This document shows positions 1 to 8,448 of a stretch of DNA of 64,000 nt, one piece after another. The notes below the pieces were generated by a model. That model saw only the letters and a program-made list of their open reading frames with translations, was not told the origin of the DNA and made no database searches. Origin of the DNA: Amycolatopsis sacchari (GTDB taxonomy: Bacteria > Actinomycetota > Actinomycetes > Mycobacteriales > Pseudonocardiaceae); NCBI RefSeq assembly GCF_900114035.1, contig NZ_FORP01000006.1, positions 283,531-347,530 on the forward strand, in the 5' to 3' direction. The position numbers and the translations under genes are program-made. How positions within the stretch are numbered: the first letter of the stretch is position 1; every line of letters begins with the position of its first letter.

Positions 1-396
1 GGGGTGGCGGACCTCGACGGCCGTCCCCGGGCTGCGCGGCATCCGCCGCAGGAACGCGCCCAGCGCGTCGAGTTCCGTCGGGCCGAACGACGCCGGCAGC
101 TGCACCCACAGCGCGTGCACCCGCTCCCCGAGCGGCTCGACCGCGTCCAGGAACGTCCGGACCGGCACCGCGACGTCGTGCAGCCGCCGCTCGTGCGTGA
201 CCTGCTTCGGCAGTTTCAACAGAAAACGGAAGTCCGGCGGCGTCTGCTCGGCCCAGGACGCCACGGTGCTCGCGGACGGCGTCGCGTAGAACGTCGTGTT
301 GCCCTCCACCGCGTTGCAGTGGTTCGCGTACGCGCGGAGCCCTCGCCCGGGCCACGCCGGATGTGTCCACATCGCGCAGCCGACGCGCACCTCCAT
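1..396 (-). CDS. DUF72 family protein, 3' part cut by window edge
   Basis: The gene reads leftwards off the window; 132 codons are visible from an ATG at 396. The protein opens MEVRVGCAMWTHPAW and contains YANHCNAVEGNTTFY and LLKLPKQVTHE, the conserved N-terminal pattern of the DUF72 (YecE-like) TIM-barrel family. The visible half is intact and the usual family length (about 240-300 residues) means the rest lies outside. The biochemical role of DUF72 proteins is not settled. It is followed on the same strand (upstream) by the ABC exporter, 10 bp away, so it may be the last gene of that transcript. Confidence 0.85.
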   Translation of the reverse strand, partial: MEVRVGCAMWTHPAWPGRGLRAYANHCNAVEGNTTFYATPSASTVASWAEQTPPDFRFLLKLPKQVTHERRLHDVAVPVRTFLDAVEPLGERVHALWVQLPASFGPTELDALGAFLRRMPRSPGTAVEVRHP

Positions 397-406
397 GGCC
401 GCGAGG

Positions 407-2365
407 CTACTCGACCGCGTCCGCCAGATACGCCGCCGCCTGCAGCGTGAACAGGTCCGCGTAGTCCCCGCCGAGGCGCATCAGTTCCTCGTGCGTGCCC
501 TGTTCCGCGAGCTTCCCGTGGTCGAGCAGGACGATCTTCTCCGCCTGCCGGACCGTCGAGAACCGGTGCGAGATGTACAGCGTCGTGCGTCCCGCGGCGA
601 GCGCCCGCAGGCGCGCGAACAGGTCGTGCTCGGCCTGGGCGTCCAGCGCCGACGTCGGCTCGTCGAGGATCAGGATCGGGGCGTCCCGCAGGAACGCCCG
701 CGCCAGCGCCACCTTCTGCCACTCGCCGCCGGACAGGCTCACGCCCTGGTCGAACCACCGGCCCAGCGGGCTGTCGTACCCCTTCGGCAGGCGTTCGATC
801 CGCTCCGCCACCCCGGCGCGGTCCGCGGCGACGGCCACGCGCGTCCGATCGTCCAAAGCGGACAGTTCGCCCAGTCCGATGTTCTCCGCCGCCGTGCCCT
901 GGTAGGTCACGTAGTCCTGGAACATCGCGCTGATCCGCGTCCGCAGCTCGTCGGGGTCGAACTCCCGGATGTCCACGCCGTCGAGCAGGATCCGCCCGCC
1001 CGTCGGGTCGTACAGCCGGCACAGCAGCTTGATCAGCGTCGACTTCCCGGCCCCGTTGCGCCCCACCACCGCGACGGTCTCACCCGGCCGGATCTCGAAG
1101 GTCACGCCGTCCAGCGCCGGTTCCTCTGCACCGGGGTAGGTGAACGAGACGTCCTGGAACTCGACGTGCCCACGCACGGTTTCCGGCAGCGGCCGCGGTT
1201 TCGGGGGTGCGGTGATCCTCGGCGTCGTGCCGAGGATCTGGTAGAGCGTGTCGAGGTACAGGTTGTTCTCGTACATCCCGGCGAACCCGGTGAACAGCCC
1301 CGACACCGCGGTCTGGACCGCCGTCGCCGCGCTCGTGTACAGCGCCAGGTCGCCGATCGTGAGCCGCCCGTGCACCGCCTCCAGCGCGATGTACAACGCG
1401 ATGCCCGAACCCGCCGCCGTCGACAGCAGGCTCCACGCGGTCCCGACGAGGTTCCGCTTCGTCGTCAGCTTCCGCTCGCGGGCGTAGTACGCCTGCCCGA
1501 GCCGCCGGAAGCGGTCGACCAGGTACGGCCCGAGCCCGAAGAGCTTCGTCTCCTTGGCGTAGGTGTCCGTGGTGACCAGCGAGTTCAGGTAGTCCATCCG
1601 CCGCCGGATCGGGGACACGTACAGCGCCAGCAGGAACGCCCGCGAGCCGTACTTCGACTGCGAGATGAACGCCGGGATCGGTGCCAGCAGCGCGACGAGC
1701 GCCAGCAGCGGGCTCACCGACACCAGCAACGCGATCATGCTGGCGAACGTGATCGCCGTGCGGACCAGGCCCAGTGCGGAGGTCAGCATCGACAGCGGCC
1801 GCGACGGAGCCTCCTGCGAGGCCTGGCGCAGCAGGTCGTAGGACTCCGAGCCCTCGAAGAACGCCAGGTCCAGCTTCGCCGCGTGCGACATCACCTGGTG
1901 CCGGATCGTCAGCGTCATGCGTTCCTGCAGCAGTTGCTGCGCGACGTTCGTCAGCGCCGTGCTGACCGCCGTGAACGTGAAGATGCCCAGCTCGAACACC
2001 GCGATTTCGACGATGCGGGCGGTCGAGCCGTGGCCCTGCACCGCGGCGACCACTGCGTCCAACAACAGCTTCGCCACGTACGCGGTCAGCGTCGGCAGCA
2101 CGCCGCTGACCACTGTGGACAGTGCGATGAGCACCGTCAGCACCGGGCTGGCCTGCCACGTCAGCCGGAGCACCTTCGGCAGCCCGCGCACGGTGCCCGA
2201 CGCGGAGGTCCGCAGGCGGTGCAGCCGCGCGCGGAGGTCCTTCGGCTCGTCGCTCGGTTCGGGGTCGGGGATCTCGATCGGGCCGGTCAGCCCGCTGTCC
2301 GGCACCATGCTGGCGGCCCGCCGCAGCCGCCGTCTCAGCCCGATCGGCGGCCCGCCACCGTGCAT
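407..2365 (-). CDS. ABC exporter, fused membrane and ATPase domains
   Basis: A 652-residue half-transporter. A six-helix type-1 exporter domain occupies about residues 50-370 and an ATPase domain about 400-640, with Walker A GRNGAGKST near residue 440, signature SLSGGEW and Walker [13 protein letters not shown]. It most likely pumps a drug-like or lipid substrate outward as a dimer. The ATG at 2365 is chosen because it overlaps the TetR stop by one base (TGATG), implying translational coupling; the longer open frame upstream only covers the TetR gene in another frame. Control by the TetR protein encoded just upstream is inferred from the operon. The substrate cannot be read from the sequence. 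Confidence 0.88.
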   Translation of the reverse strand: MHGGGPPIGLRRRLRRAASMVPDSGLTGPIEIPDPEPSDEPKDLRARLHRLRTSASGTVRGLPKVLRLTWQASPVLTVLIALSTVVSGVLPTLTAYVAKLLLDAVVAAVQGHGSTARIVEIAVFELGIFTFTAVSTALTNVAQQLLQERMTLTIRHQVMSHAAKLDLAFFEGSESYDLLRQASQEAPSRPLSMLTSALGLVRTAITFASMIALLVSVSPLLALVALLAPIPAFISQSKYGSRAFLLALYVSPIRRRMDYLNSLVTTDTYAKETKLFGLGPYLVDRFRRLGQAYYARERKLTTKRNLVGTAWSLLSTAAGSGIALYIALEAVHGRLTIGDLALYTSAATAVQTAVSGLFTGFAGMYENNLYLDTLYQILGTTPRITAPPKPRPLPETVRGHVEFQDVSFTYPGAEEPALDGVTFEIRPGETVAVVGRNGAGKSTLIKLLCRLYDPTGGRILLDGVDIREFDPDELRTRISAMFQDYVTYQGTAAENIGLGELSALDDRTRVAVAADRAGVAERIERLPKGYDSPLGRWFDQGVSLSGGEWQKVALARAFLRDAPILILDEPTSALDAQAEHDLFARLRALAAGRTTLYISHRFSTVRQAEKIVLLDHGKLAEQGTHEELMRLGGDYADLFTLQAAAYLADAVE

Positions 2366-2943
2366 CACTTGGCGGTCACCGCCCCGTGCAGGAACACGTC
2401 GACCAGTTCGTCGACACCCACGGCGTGCTGCTCGTCGCGAGCGCGGATGAACAGCAGCGACAGGAAGAGGCGGCCGAGCTGCTCCGGTGGCAGCCGCAGC
2501 TGCCCGCGCTCGGGTTCGAACAGCTCCGCGATCGCCTCGCGCATCCTGGCGAACGACTCCTGCCGGTCGCCCCGGCGCCCCCGGTGGTGCCTGCCGGATC
2601 CGTGCAGTGCCCCCGAGATCGCCCCCATCCGCTCGAGGTGCGCGGAGAGCACGTCGGCGGCTTCGGCGAGCCGTTGCGCCAGCGGCTGGTCGAGCGGGAT
2701 CTCCGCGATCAGCTCCAGCATCCCGTCCGGCCGGAGCGCCTCCTGCAGGCACGCGTCGACCAGTTCGTCCTTGTCCTTGAACGCGCGGAAGATGGTGCCC
2801 TCGCCGATCCCGGCCGCACGCGCGATCTGCGCCGTGGTGACGGCGGCGCCGTGTTCCGCGATCAACGGGAGCACGGCCTGCACGATCATCTTCCGGCGCT
2901 CTTCGGGGCGCATCCCCGGCGCCCGTCGTTTGGCCTCGGTCAT
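2365..2943 (-). CDS. TetR family transcriptional regulator
   Basis: A 192-residue regulator. The N-terminal helix-turn-helix is clear: EERRKMIVQAVLPLIAEHG followed by TTAQIARAAGIGEGTIFRAF at about residues 40-60. The C-terminal ligand domain is variable, as usual. It heads an operon with the ABC exporter, overlapping it by one base. A near-perfect 20-bp inverted repeat lies 13 bp upstream of the ATG, the usual place for a self-operator. It probably represses itself and the exporter until the exporter's substrate binds; this is inference from family habit. Confidence 0.9.
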   Translation of the reverse strand: MTEAKRRAPGMRPEERRKMIVQAVLPLIAEHGAAVTTAQIARAAGIGEGTIFRAFKDKDELVDACLQEALRPDGMLELIAEIPLDQPLAQRLAEAADVLSAHLERMGAISGALHGSGRHHRGRRGDRQESFARMREAIAELFEPERGQLRLPPEQLGRLFLSLLFIRARDEQHAVGVDELVDVFLHGAVTAK

Positions 2944-2956
2944 GCGACCCAGTGTG

Positions 2957-2976
2957 CGGAGTGAGTGCTCACTCCG
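2957..2976. promoter_or_regulatory. Probable TetR operator, 20-bp inverted repeat
   Basis: CGGAGTGAG-TG-CTCACTCCG: two 9-bp arms that are exact reverse complements around a 2-bp centre. It lies 13-33 bp upstream of the tetR start. Symmetric sites of this size next to a tetR gene are the normal binding sites of the family. No binding data are implied. Confidence 0.8.
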
Positions 2977-2989
2977 TCAACTGGACAAA

Positions 2990-3021
2990 CGGAAACCGGC
3001 CCAGGGCAGGGCCGGTTTCCG
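2990..3021 (-). terminator. Rho-independent type terminator of the bkd operon
   Basis: A 13-bp perfect stem (2990-3002 with 3009-3021) with a six-base loop, starting 3 bp after the bkdC stop. On the minus strand the stem is followed by a short T-containing stretch (TTTGTCC). It separates bkdC from the tetR promoter region. Confidence 0.8.
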
Positions 3022-3023
3022 CG

Positions 3024-4280
3024 TCAGTACGTGATGGCCATCGCCGGGTCGGCCAGTATCGCGCCGACGTCGGCGAGGAACTGCGAACCCTGCTGCCCGT
3101 CGACCAGCCGGTGGTCGAAGCTCAGCGCGAGCTGCAGCACCTTCCGGACGGCGAGCTGCCCGTCCACGACCCACGGCATGTCCTTGATCGCGCCGAAGGC
3201 CAGGATCGCGGACTCGCCGGGGTTGATGATCGGCGTCCCGGTGTCCACGCCGAACACGCCCACGTTGGTGATCGTGATGGTGCCGCCGAGCATGTCCGCC
3301 GGCGGCGTCTTGCCCTCACGGGCGGTCGTGGTCAGCTGTTCGAGCGCGGCCGCCAGCTCCGCCAGCGACATCGCGTCGGCGTCGCGGATCTTCGGGACCA
3401 CGAGCCCGCGCGGAGTCGCCGCGGCGATCCCGAGGTGCACGTAGTCCTTGTAGACGATCTCGCCGGCCGCCTCGTCCCACGACGCGTTGACGTCCGGCGT
3501 CCGCTTCACCGCGAGGCAGACCGCCTTCGCCGCGAACGCCAGCGGGGTCAGCTTCACGCCCGCGAACGACGGGTGCTTCTTCAGCTTCTCCCGCAGCTCC
3601 ATCATCGGCGTGACGTCGACGGTCAGGAACTCCGTGACGTGCGGCGCGGTGAACGCGCTGCTGACCATCGCCTGCGCGGTGGCCTTGCGGACGCCCTTGA
3701 TCGGCACTCGCCGTTCACGGGCACCGGAGGACACCGGAGCCGCGGCGGGCGCCGTGGGCGCAGCGGGTGCGGCCGCTCGCTGGACGTCCTCCCGCGTGAT
3801 CACGCCGTCCACCGAGGTGGCCAGTGCCCTCAGGTCGACACCCAGCTCCTTGGCGAGCTTGCGCACCGGCGGTTTCGCCAGTGGCACATAGCCCCCCTTG
3901 GTCACAGGGGCCTCCGGGGTGACTTCACGACGAGCGCGCCGTTTGGTCGTGACCGTCTTCGAGCCGTACCCGACGAGGGGCTTCATCTCCTCCTCGGCCG
4001 CGGGCGCGGAGCCGTTGACGGACGCACCCCCCGCGGGATCGACGTCCACGGTGAGGATCGGCGCGCCGACCTCCACGGTCTGCCCGGGTTCGACCAGGAT
4101 CTCGGTGACCTTGCCCGCCCACGGGATCGGCAGCTCGACGGCGGCCTTCGCGGTCTCCACCTCGCACACGACCTGGTTCACCGTCACCTCGTCGCCCGGC
4201 TGGACGCGGACGCTGAGGATCTCGGCTTCGGTGAGGCCTTCGGCGGTGTCGGCGAGCAGGAACTGCTTGAACTCCGGCAC
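3024..4280 (-). CDS. bkdC: Branched-chain 2-oxoacid dehydrogenase E2 (dihydrolipoamide acyltransferase)
   Basis: A 418-residue E2 core of the 2-oxoacid dehydrogenase complex, moving the acyl group from E1 to CoA. Order of domains: one lipoyl domain (residues 1-80, lipoylated Lys45 in VETAKAAVE), a linker, an E3-binding domain (PPVRKLAKELGVDLRAL, about 145-180) and the catalytic acyltransferase domain ending in SFDHRLVDGQQG with His390 and Asp394. GTG start at 4280, 3 bp after the bkdB stop. A single lipoyl domain and linkage to E1 alpha and beta fit the branched-chain type rather than pyruvate dehydrogenase; substrate preference is inferred. No E3 gene lies here, so a shared lipoamide dehydrogenase must be used. 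Confidence 0.92.
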   Translation of the reverse strand: MPEFKQFLLADTAEGLTEAEILSVRVQPGDEVTVNQVVCEVETAKAAVELPIPWAGKVTEILVEPGQTVEVGAPILTVDVDPAGGASVNGSAPAAEEEMKPLVGYGSKTVTTKRRARREVTPEAPVTKGGYVPLAKPPVRKLAKELGVDLRALATSVDGVITREDVQRAAAPAAPTAPAAAPVSSGARERRVPIKGVRKATAQAMVSSAFTAPHVTEFLTVDVTPMMELREKLKKHPSFAGVKLTPLAFAAKAVCLAVKRTPDVNASWDEAAGEIVYKDYVHLGIAAATPRGLVVPKIRDADAMSLAELAAALEQLTTTAREGKTPPADMLGGTITITNVGVFGVDTGTPIINPGESAILAFGAIKDMPWVVDGQLAVRKVLQLALSFDHRLVDGQQGSQFLADVGAILADPAMAITY

Positions 4281-4283
4281 CCC

Positions 4284-5312
4284 TCACCACCCCATCGCGC
4301 GGTCGACGGTGTGCAGCACCCTGTCCAGGTCCGGGAGGTAGTGTTCCTCCAGTTTGGACGGTGGGTACGGGGTGTCGAACCCGGTCGCCCGCAGCACCGG
4401 CGACTCCAGCGAGTAGAAGCACTCCTGCTGCACGCGCGCGGCGATCTCCGAGGCGATCGAGGACTCCGACGGCGCCTCGCTGACGACGACGAGCCGCCCC
4501 GTCCGCCGCACGGACTCGAACACCGGACCGAGGTCCAGCGGCGAGAGCGTGCGCAGGTCGATGACCTCCAGGGAACGGCCCTCGTCCTCGGCGGCGGCCG
4601 CCGCGTCCAGACACACCTTCACCGACGGGCCGTACGAGACGAGCGTCGCGTCGGTGCCCTGCCGCAGCACGCGCGAGGCGAACAGCGGCCCCGGCGGCGT
4701 GGCAGTGTCCACTTCGGACTTCACCTGGCCGTTGTGGTACAGCCGCTTCGGCTCGAAGAACAGCACCGGGTCGTCACACGCGATCGCCTGCTGGATCATC
4801 CAGTACGCGTCGGCCGGGTTCGAGCACGAGACCACCTTGAGCCCCGCGATGTGCGCGAACAGCGACTCCGGCGACTCCGAGTGGTGCTCGACGGCACCGA
4901 TCCCGCCGCCGAACGGCACGCGCACGACCACCGGCACCTTGATCCGGCCCTGCGAGCGGTAGTGCAGTTTGGCGAGCTGGCTGGAGATCTGGTCGAACCC
5001 GGGGAAGATGAACCCCTCGAACTGGATCTCGCACACTGGCCGGAACCCGCGCACGGCGAGCCCGACCGCGGTGCCGATGATGCCGGACTCCGCGAGCGGC
5101 GTGTCGAGCACGCGCTGCTCCCCGAAGTCCTTCTGCAGCCCGTCGGTGATCCGGAAGACGCCGCCGAGCTTGCCGACGTCCTCCCCGAGGATGATGACCT
5201 TGTCGTCTTTCTCCATCGCGGCGCGGAGACCGAGGTTCAGCGCCTTCCCGATCGTCAGCTTCTGCATGGCGTCGGGCGTACCGTCCACTGTGGACTTCGC
5301 TGGGGCGGTCAT
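4284..5312 (-). CDS. bkdB: Branched-chain 2-oxoacid dehydrogenase E1 beta subunit
   Basis: A 342-residue transketolase-type beta subunit. Conserved blocks include GEDVGKLGGVFRITDGL, DTPLAESGIIGTAVGLA and EIQFEGFIFPGFDQI, as in bacterial BCKDH E1 beta. It forms a heterotetramer with E1 alpha and completes the thiamine diphosphate site. Its ATG overlaps the bkdA stop by one base (TGATG), so the two subunits are translationally coupled. The complex feeds valine, leucine and isoleucine catabolism and supplies branched starter acyl-CoAs for fatty acids. Confidence 0.93.
   Translation of the reverse strand: MTAPAKSTVDGTPDAMQKLTIGKALNLGLRAAMEKDDKVIILGEDVGKLGGVFRITDGLQKDFGEQRVLDTPLAESGIIGTAVGLAVRGFRPVCEIQFEGFIFPGFDQISSQLAKLHYRSQGRIKVPVVVRVPFGGGIGAVEHHSESPESLFAHIAGLKVVSCSNPADAYWMIQQAIACDDPVLFFEPKRLYHNGQVKSEVDTATPPGPLFASRVLRQGTDATLVSYGPSVKVCLDAAAAAEDEGRSLEVIDLRTLSPLDLGPVFESVRRTGRLVVVSEAPSESSIASEIAARVQQECFYSLESPVLRATGFDTPYPPSKLEEHYLPDLDRVLHTVDRAMGW
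5283..5295. repeat. Palindrome GTCCACTGTGGAC (copy 1) inside bkdB
   Basis: Perfect 13-bp palindrome with an A/T centre inside the bkdB coding region, encoding Ser-Thr-Val-Asp with the rare threonine codon ACA. See the finding on this dispersed palindrome. Confidence 0.6.
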
Positions 5313-6520
5313 CAGCGCTCACCCGCCGTCGCGAAACCGTCGAGGTAGGACAGGTACTCCTCGCGCTGGGCGTCCAGCACGGGGGAGGGTTCGGCGTAGA
5401 CGTTCGCGAACACCCGCTCCGGCGGCGGTTCCGGCATGTTGAACGTGAACTCGCGCAGGTCCGCGGCGAACGCGTCGGCCTCGGCCTGGATCGAGTCGAA
5501 GAACGACTGGTCGGCGTGCCCGTTGCGGGCGAGGTGCGCGCGCACGCGCTCGATCGGGTCCTTGAGCTTCCACGCCTCCAGCTCGTCGGAGAGCCGGTAG
5601 CGCGTCGGGTCGTCGGTCGTGGTGTGCGCGTCCATGCGGTAGGTGAAGGCCTCGATCAGCACCGGGCCGTTGCCGTGGCGGCACTCGTCGAGCGCCCAGC
5701 GCGTGACCGCGAGGCAGGCCAGCACGTCGTTGCCGTCGACGCGGATGCCGGGGAAACCGTAGCCGCGGGCGCGCTGGTACAGCGGCAGGCGCGACTGGCG
5801 TTCCGTCGGCTCGGAGATGGCCCACTGGTTGTTCTGGCAGAAGAACACCAGCGGCGCGTCGTACACCGCGGACCACACGAAGCCCTCGTGCACATCTCCC
5901 TGCGACGTGGCTCCGTCACCGAAGTAGACGATGGTGGCCTCACCGTCGTCATCTCCTACTTTGCCCTCGAACTTCTGGCCCATCGCGTACCCGGTCGCGT
6001 TCAGCACCTGGTTGCCGATGACGATCGTGTACGGGTGGAAGCGCTTGGCCTGGAAGTCCCAGCCGCCGTGGTCGGTGCAGCGGAAGATGCCCATCAGCTC
6101 GCGGAAGTCGACCCCGCGCGCGTACGCGACCCCGTGCTCGCGGTAGCTGGGGAACGCCATGTCCTGCGGCTTCAGCGCTCTGCCGGAGCCGACCTGCGCC
6201 GCCTCCTGGCCCAGCAGCGGGACCCAGATGCCCAGCTGGCCCTGGCGCTGCATCGCGTTGGCCTCGCGGTCGGCGCGGCGCACCAGCACCATGTCGCGGT
6301 AGAGCCCGCGCAGTGCTTCGCCGTCGACGTCCTCGACATAGCGGTCGAACTGGGGCGAGGCGACCCGTTCACCTTCGGGCGTGAGCAGCTGCGTCAGCTC
6401 AGCGCCACCTTCACTCGTTGCTCGCAAACCCGCGATCACCTGCTCCGGGGACGGTTGAGCGGCCTGTGCGGCCGGTCCTTCGCCGGGCTCCGGGTGCGTC
6501 CACTGCTCAGGGGACGGCAT
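5312..6520 (-). CDS. bkdA: Branched-chain 2-oxoacid dehydrogenase E1 alpha subunit
   Basis: A 402-residue thiamine-diphosphate enzyme. The cofactor motif is present as GDGATSQGDVHEG followed by CQNNQW, and the substrate loop as YRMDAHTTTDDPTRY. It decarboxylates branched 2-oxoacids and acylates the E2 lipoyl group. ATG at 6520 has a strong upstream GGAGGAG. First gene of the bkdA-bkdB-bkdC operon, which ends in a terminator at 2990-3021. No regulator of the Lrp/AsnC type, often found beside bkd genes, is present here. Confidence 0.93.
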   Translation of the reverse strand: MPSPEQWTHPEPGEGPAAQAAQPSPEQVIAGLRATSEGGAELTQLLTPEGERVASPQFDRYVEDVDGEALRGLYRDMVLVRRADREANAMQRQGQLGIWVPLLGQEAAQVGSGRALKPQDMAFPSYREHGVAYARGVDFRELMGIFRCTDHGGWDFQAKRFHPYTIVIGNQVLNATGYAMGQKFEGKVGDDDGEATIVYFGDGATSQGDVHEGFVWSAVYDAPLVFFCQNNQWAISEPTERQSRLPLYQRARGYGFPGIRVDGNDVLACLAVTRWALDECRHGNGPVLIEAFTYRMDAHTTTDDPTRYRLSDELEAWKLKDPIERVRAHLARNGHADQSFFDSIQAEADAFAADLREFTFNMPEPPPERVFANVYAEPSPVLDAQREEYLSYLDGFATAGER

Positions 6521-6887
6521 GCGCGTTCTCCTCCGTGTCGTGCCGGGAAGCCACTTTTGGCGGCCTCGTCGGCGGCGCCGGCGACCACCTGCGCATTCGG
6601 GTCCGAAGCGCTCGGGCAGCCGTCGGCCGTGACGGCTTACGCGGTCATCCTGACACGAACGTGGGGTGAAAGTTCAGTCCCGGCGACTGATTCGTTGCCG
6701 GAAAACCGGGAGTGAGCTGGGGAAACGCTAGGACTACCGACGATGGGGGCGCCGAAAGTCGGTCTTGCGGACCGGCTGTGAGCAGCTTGTTGACCACGGG
6801 TGCCCGCCGCGGCCGGCGCGGGGTGCTGCGGTACCGGAAGCGGTTGTGAGCTGCGCCACAAGCGATCTCCGCTGGCAGAATGGCCGC
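6521..6887. promoter_or_regulatory. 367-bp divergent intergenic region, bkdA / M20 peptidase
   Basis: No credible gene is seen here. It must hold the bkd promoter (minus strand) and the peptidase promoter (plus strand). An 18-bp imperfect inverted repeat, TTGTGAGCTGCGCCACAA at 6844-6861, lies 27 bp before the peptidase start; it is weakly similar to a Rex box but has only partial symmetry. Confidence 0.4.
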
Positions 6888-8306
6888 GTGGAGCAGACAA
6901 CCGTGCGTGAGACCGTGTCCCGGCTGTGGGAGAGCGAGGTCGTGCCGAGCCTGTCCGGGCTGGTGCGGATCCCGGCGCTGTCCCAGGCGTTCGATGCCGA
7001 CTGGGCGGCCAACGGCCACCTCCAGGCGGCCGTCGAGCACGTGCGCGGCTGGATCGCGGGGCGCGGGCTGCCCGGTGCCACGCTGGACGTCGTGCGGCTG
7101 GAGGGACGCAGCCCGCTCCTGTTCGTCGACGTGCCCGCGACGCCGGGAGCGGAGGACCGCGGCACGGTGCTGCTGTACGGCCACCTCGACAAGCAGCCCC
7201 CAGTCGGCGGCTGGTCGGAGGGGCTGGGCCCGTGGCAGCCGGTCGTGCGGGGCGAGAAGCTGTTCGGCCGCGGTTCGGCGGACGACGGGTACGCGGCGTA
7301 CGCGGCCACGACGGCGCTCGAAGCCGTGCACGCGGCAGGCGGGCAGCACGCCAGGTCGGTGATCCTGCTGGAGACCGGTGAGGAGTCCGGCAGCCCGGAC
7401 CTGCCGGCGTACCTGGACCACCTGTCGGCGCGGCTCGGCGCGGTTTCGCTGGTCGTCTGCCTCGACTCGGGCGGCAACGACTACGAGCGCCTGTGGCTGA
7501 CGACGAGCCTGCGCGGGCTCGCGCAGGTGCACGTGACGGTGCGGGTGCTCAAGTCCGCGCAGCACTCCGGGCTCGCGAGCGGGATCGTGCCCAGCTCGTT
7601 CCGCATCCTGCGGCAGCTGCTGGACCGCATCGAGGACGCCGGGACCGGCGAGATCAAGCTGCCCGAGCTGAACGTGCGCATCCCCGCGAACCGCCTTGAG
7701 GAGACGCGGGCGACGGCGTCGGTGGCGCCCGACGCGATGAGCAAGGCGTTCCCCCTGGTCGAGGGCATGCGCCCGGTCTCGGACGACGAGGCCGAGCTGC
7801 TGCTGAACAACAGCTGGCGCCCCACGCTGTCCGTCATCGGCGCCTCCGGCTTCCCGGAGCCGGCGAACGCGGGCAACGTCCTGCGTGACGCGACGACCCT
7901 CGCGCTGAGCTTCCGCCTGCCACCGACGGCCGACTCGGCGGCCGCGCTGAACGCGATCGAGAAGGCGCTGACGACGGACGTGCCCTACGGCGCACAGGTC
8001 GAGCTCGCGGGCGTGGAGCACGCGGACGGCTGGAACGCGCCCGACCCGGCGCCGTGGCTGGCGGAGACGCTGGAGAAGGTGAGCACGGAGGTCTTCGGCG
8101 CCCCGTGGCGCGCGGTCGGCCTCGGCGGGTCGATCCCGTTCATGGGCCTGCTCGCGGAGAAGTACCCGGAGGCGCAGTTCCTCGTCACGGGCGCGCTCGG
8201 CCCCGACTCCAACGCCCACGTCCCGGACGAGTGGCTGCACCTCGGCCAGGCCCGCCGGATCACGGAGACGGTCGCGCACACCCTGGCCGCCCACGCCCGG
8301 GGCTGA
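6888..8306 (+). CDS. M20 family metallopeptidase
   Basis: A 472-residue zinc peptidase of the M20 family (dipeptidase/carboxypeptidase type). Metal-site motifs are visible in order: LLYGHLDKQP with GRGSADDGY, the catalytic pair LLETGEESGSPDL, CLDSGG, and the C-terminal SNAHVPDEWL. GTG at 6888 is chosen because the family sequence begins there; the frame is open further upstream but unlike the family. It likely hydrolyses dipeptides or N-acyl amino acids in the cytoplasm. The following gene set imports amino acids, but a functional link is only positional. Confidence 0.9.
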   Translation: MEQTTVRETVSRLWESEVVPSLSGLVRIPALSQAFDADWAANGHLQAAVEHVRGWIAGRGLPGATLDVVRLEGRSPLLFVDVPATPGAEDRGTVLLYGHLDKQPPVGGWSEGLGPWQPVVRGEKLFGRGSADDGYAAYAATTALEAVHAAGGQHARSVILLETGEESGSPDLPAYLDHLSARLGAVSLVVCLDSGGNDYERLWLTTSLRGLAQVHVTVRVLKSAQHSGLASGIVPSSFRILRQLLDRIEDAGTGEIKLPELNVRIPANRLEETRATASVAPDAMSKAFPLVEGMRPVSDDEAELLLNNSWRPTLSVIGASGFPEPANAGNVLRDATTLALSFRLPPTADSAAALNAIEKALTTDVPYGAQVELAGVEHADGWNAPDPAPWLAETLEKVSTEVFGAPWRAVGLGGSIPFMGLLAEKYPEAQFLVTGALGPDSNAHVPDEWLHLGQARRITETVAHTLAAHARG

Positions 8307-8310
8307 CCGG

Positions 8311-8327
8311 CACGCGTTAAGCGCGTG
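8311..8327 (+). terminator. Short hairpin after the M20 peptidase gene
   Basis: CACGCG-TTAAG-CGCGTG: 6-bp perfect stem with a 5-base loop, 4 bp after the peptidase stop. No T-run follows, so termination is only a possibility. Confidence 0.35.
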
Positions 8328-8448
8328 TTACCACCCGATTGCCCAGGTCGCCGACATCACGCCGTGACCTCCCTGGTGCTGCGGAGGGGACCATTCGGAT
8401 GGCAGGATGCGTGGACTCGCACGGTATGACCTACTAGGAGTGACGAAC

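Noticed and set aside
296..3034. Long plus-strand open frame over the ABC exporter and TetR genes
   Set aside because: Arg/Gln/Val-rich shadow translation of GC-rich minus-strand genes; the opposite strand encodes recognisable ABC and TetR proteins.
2952..5348. 798-codon plus-strand open frame
   Set aside because: Antisense shadow of bkdC and bkdB, whose motifs are complete on the minus strand.
6844..6861. Possible Rex box TTGTGAGCTGCGCCACAA before the M20 peptidase
   Set aside because: Only part of the arms match the Rex consensus and the target gene is not a respiratory gene.
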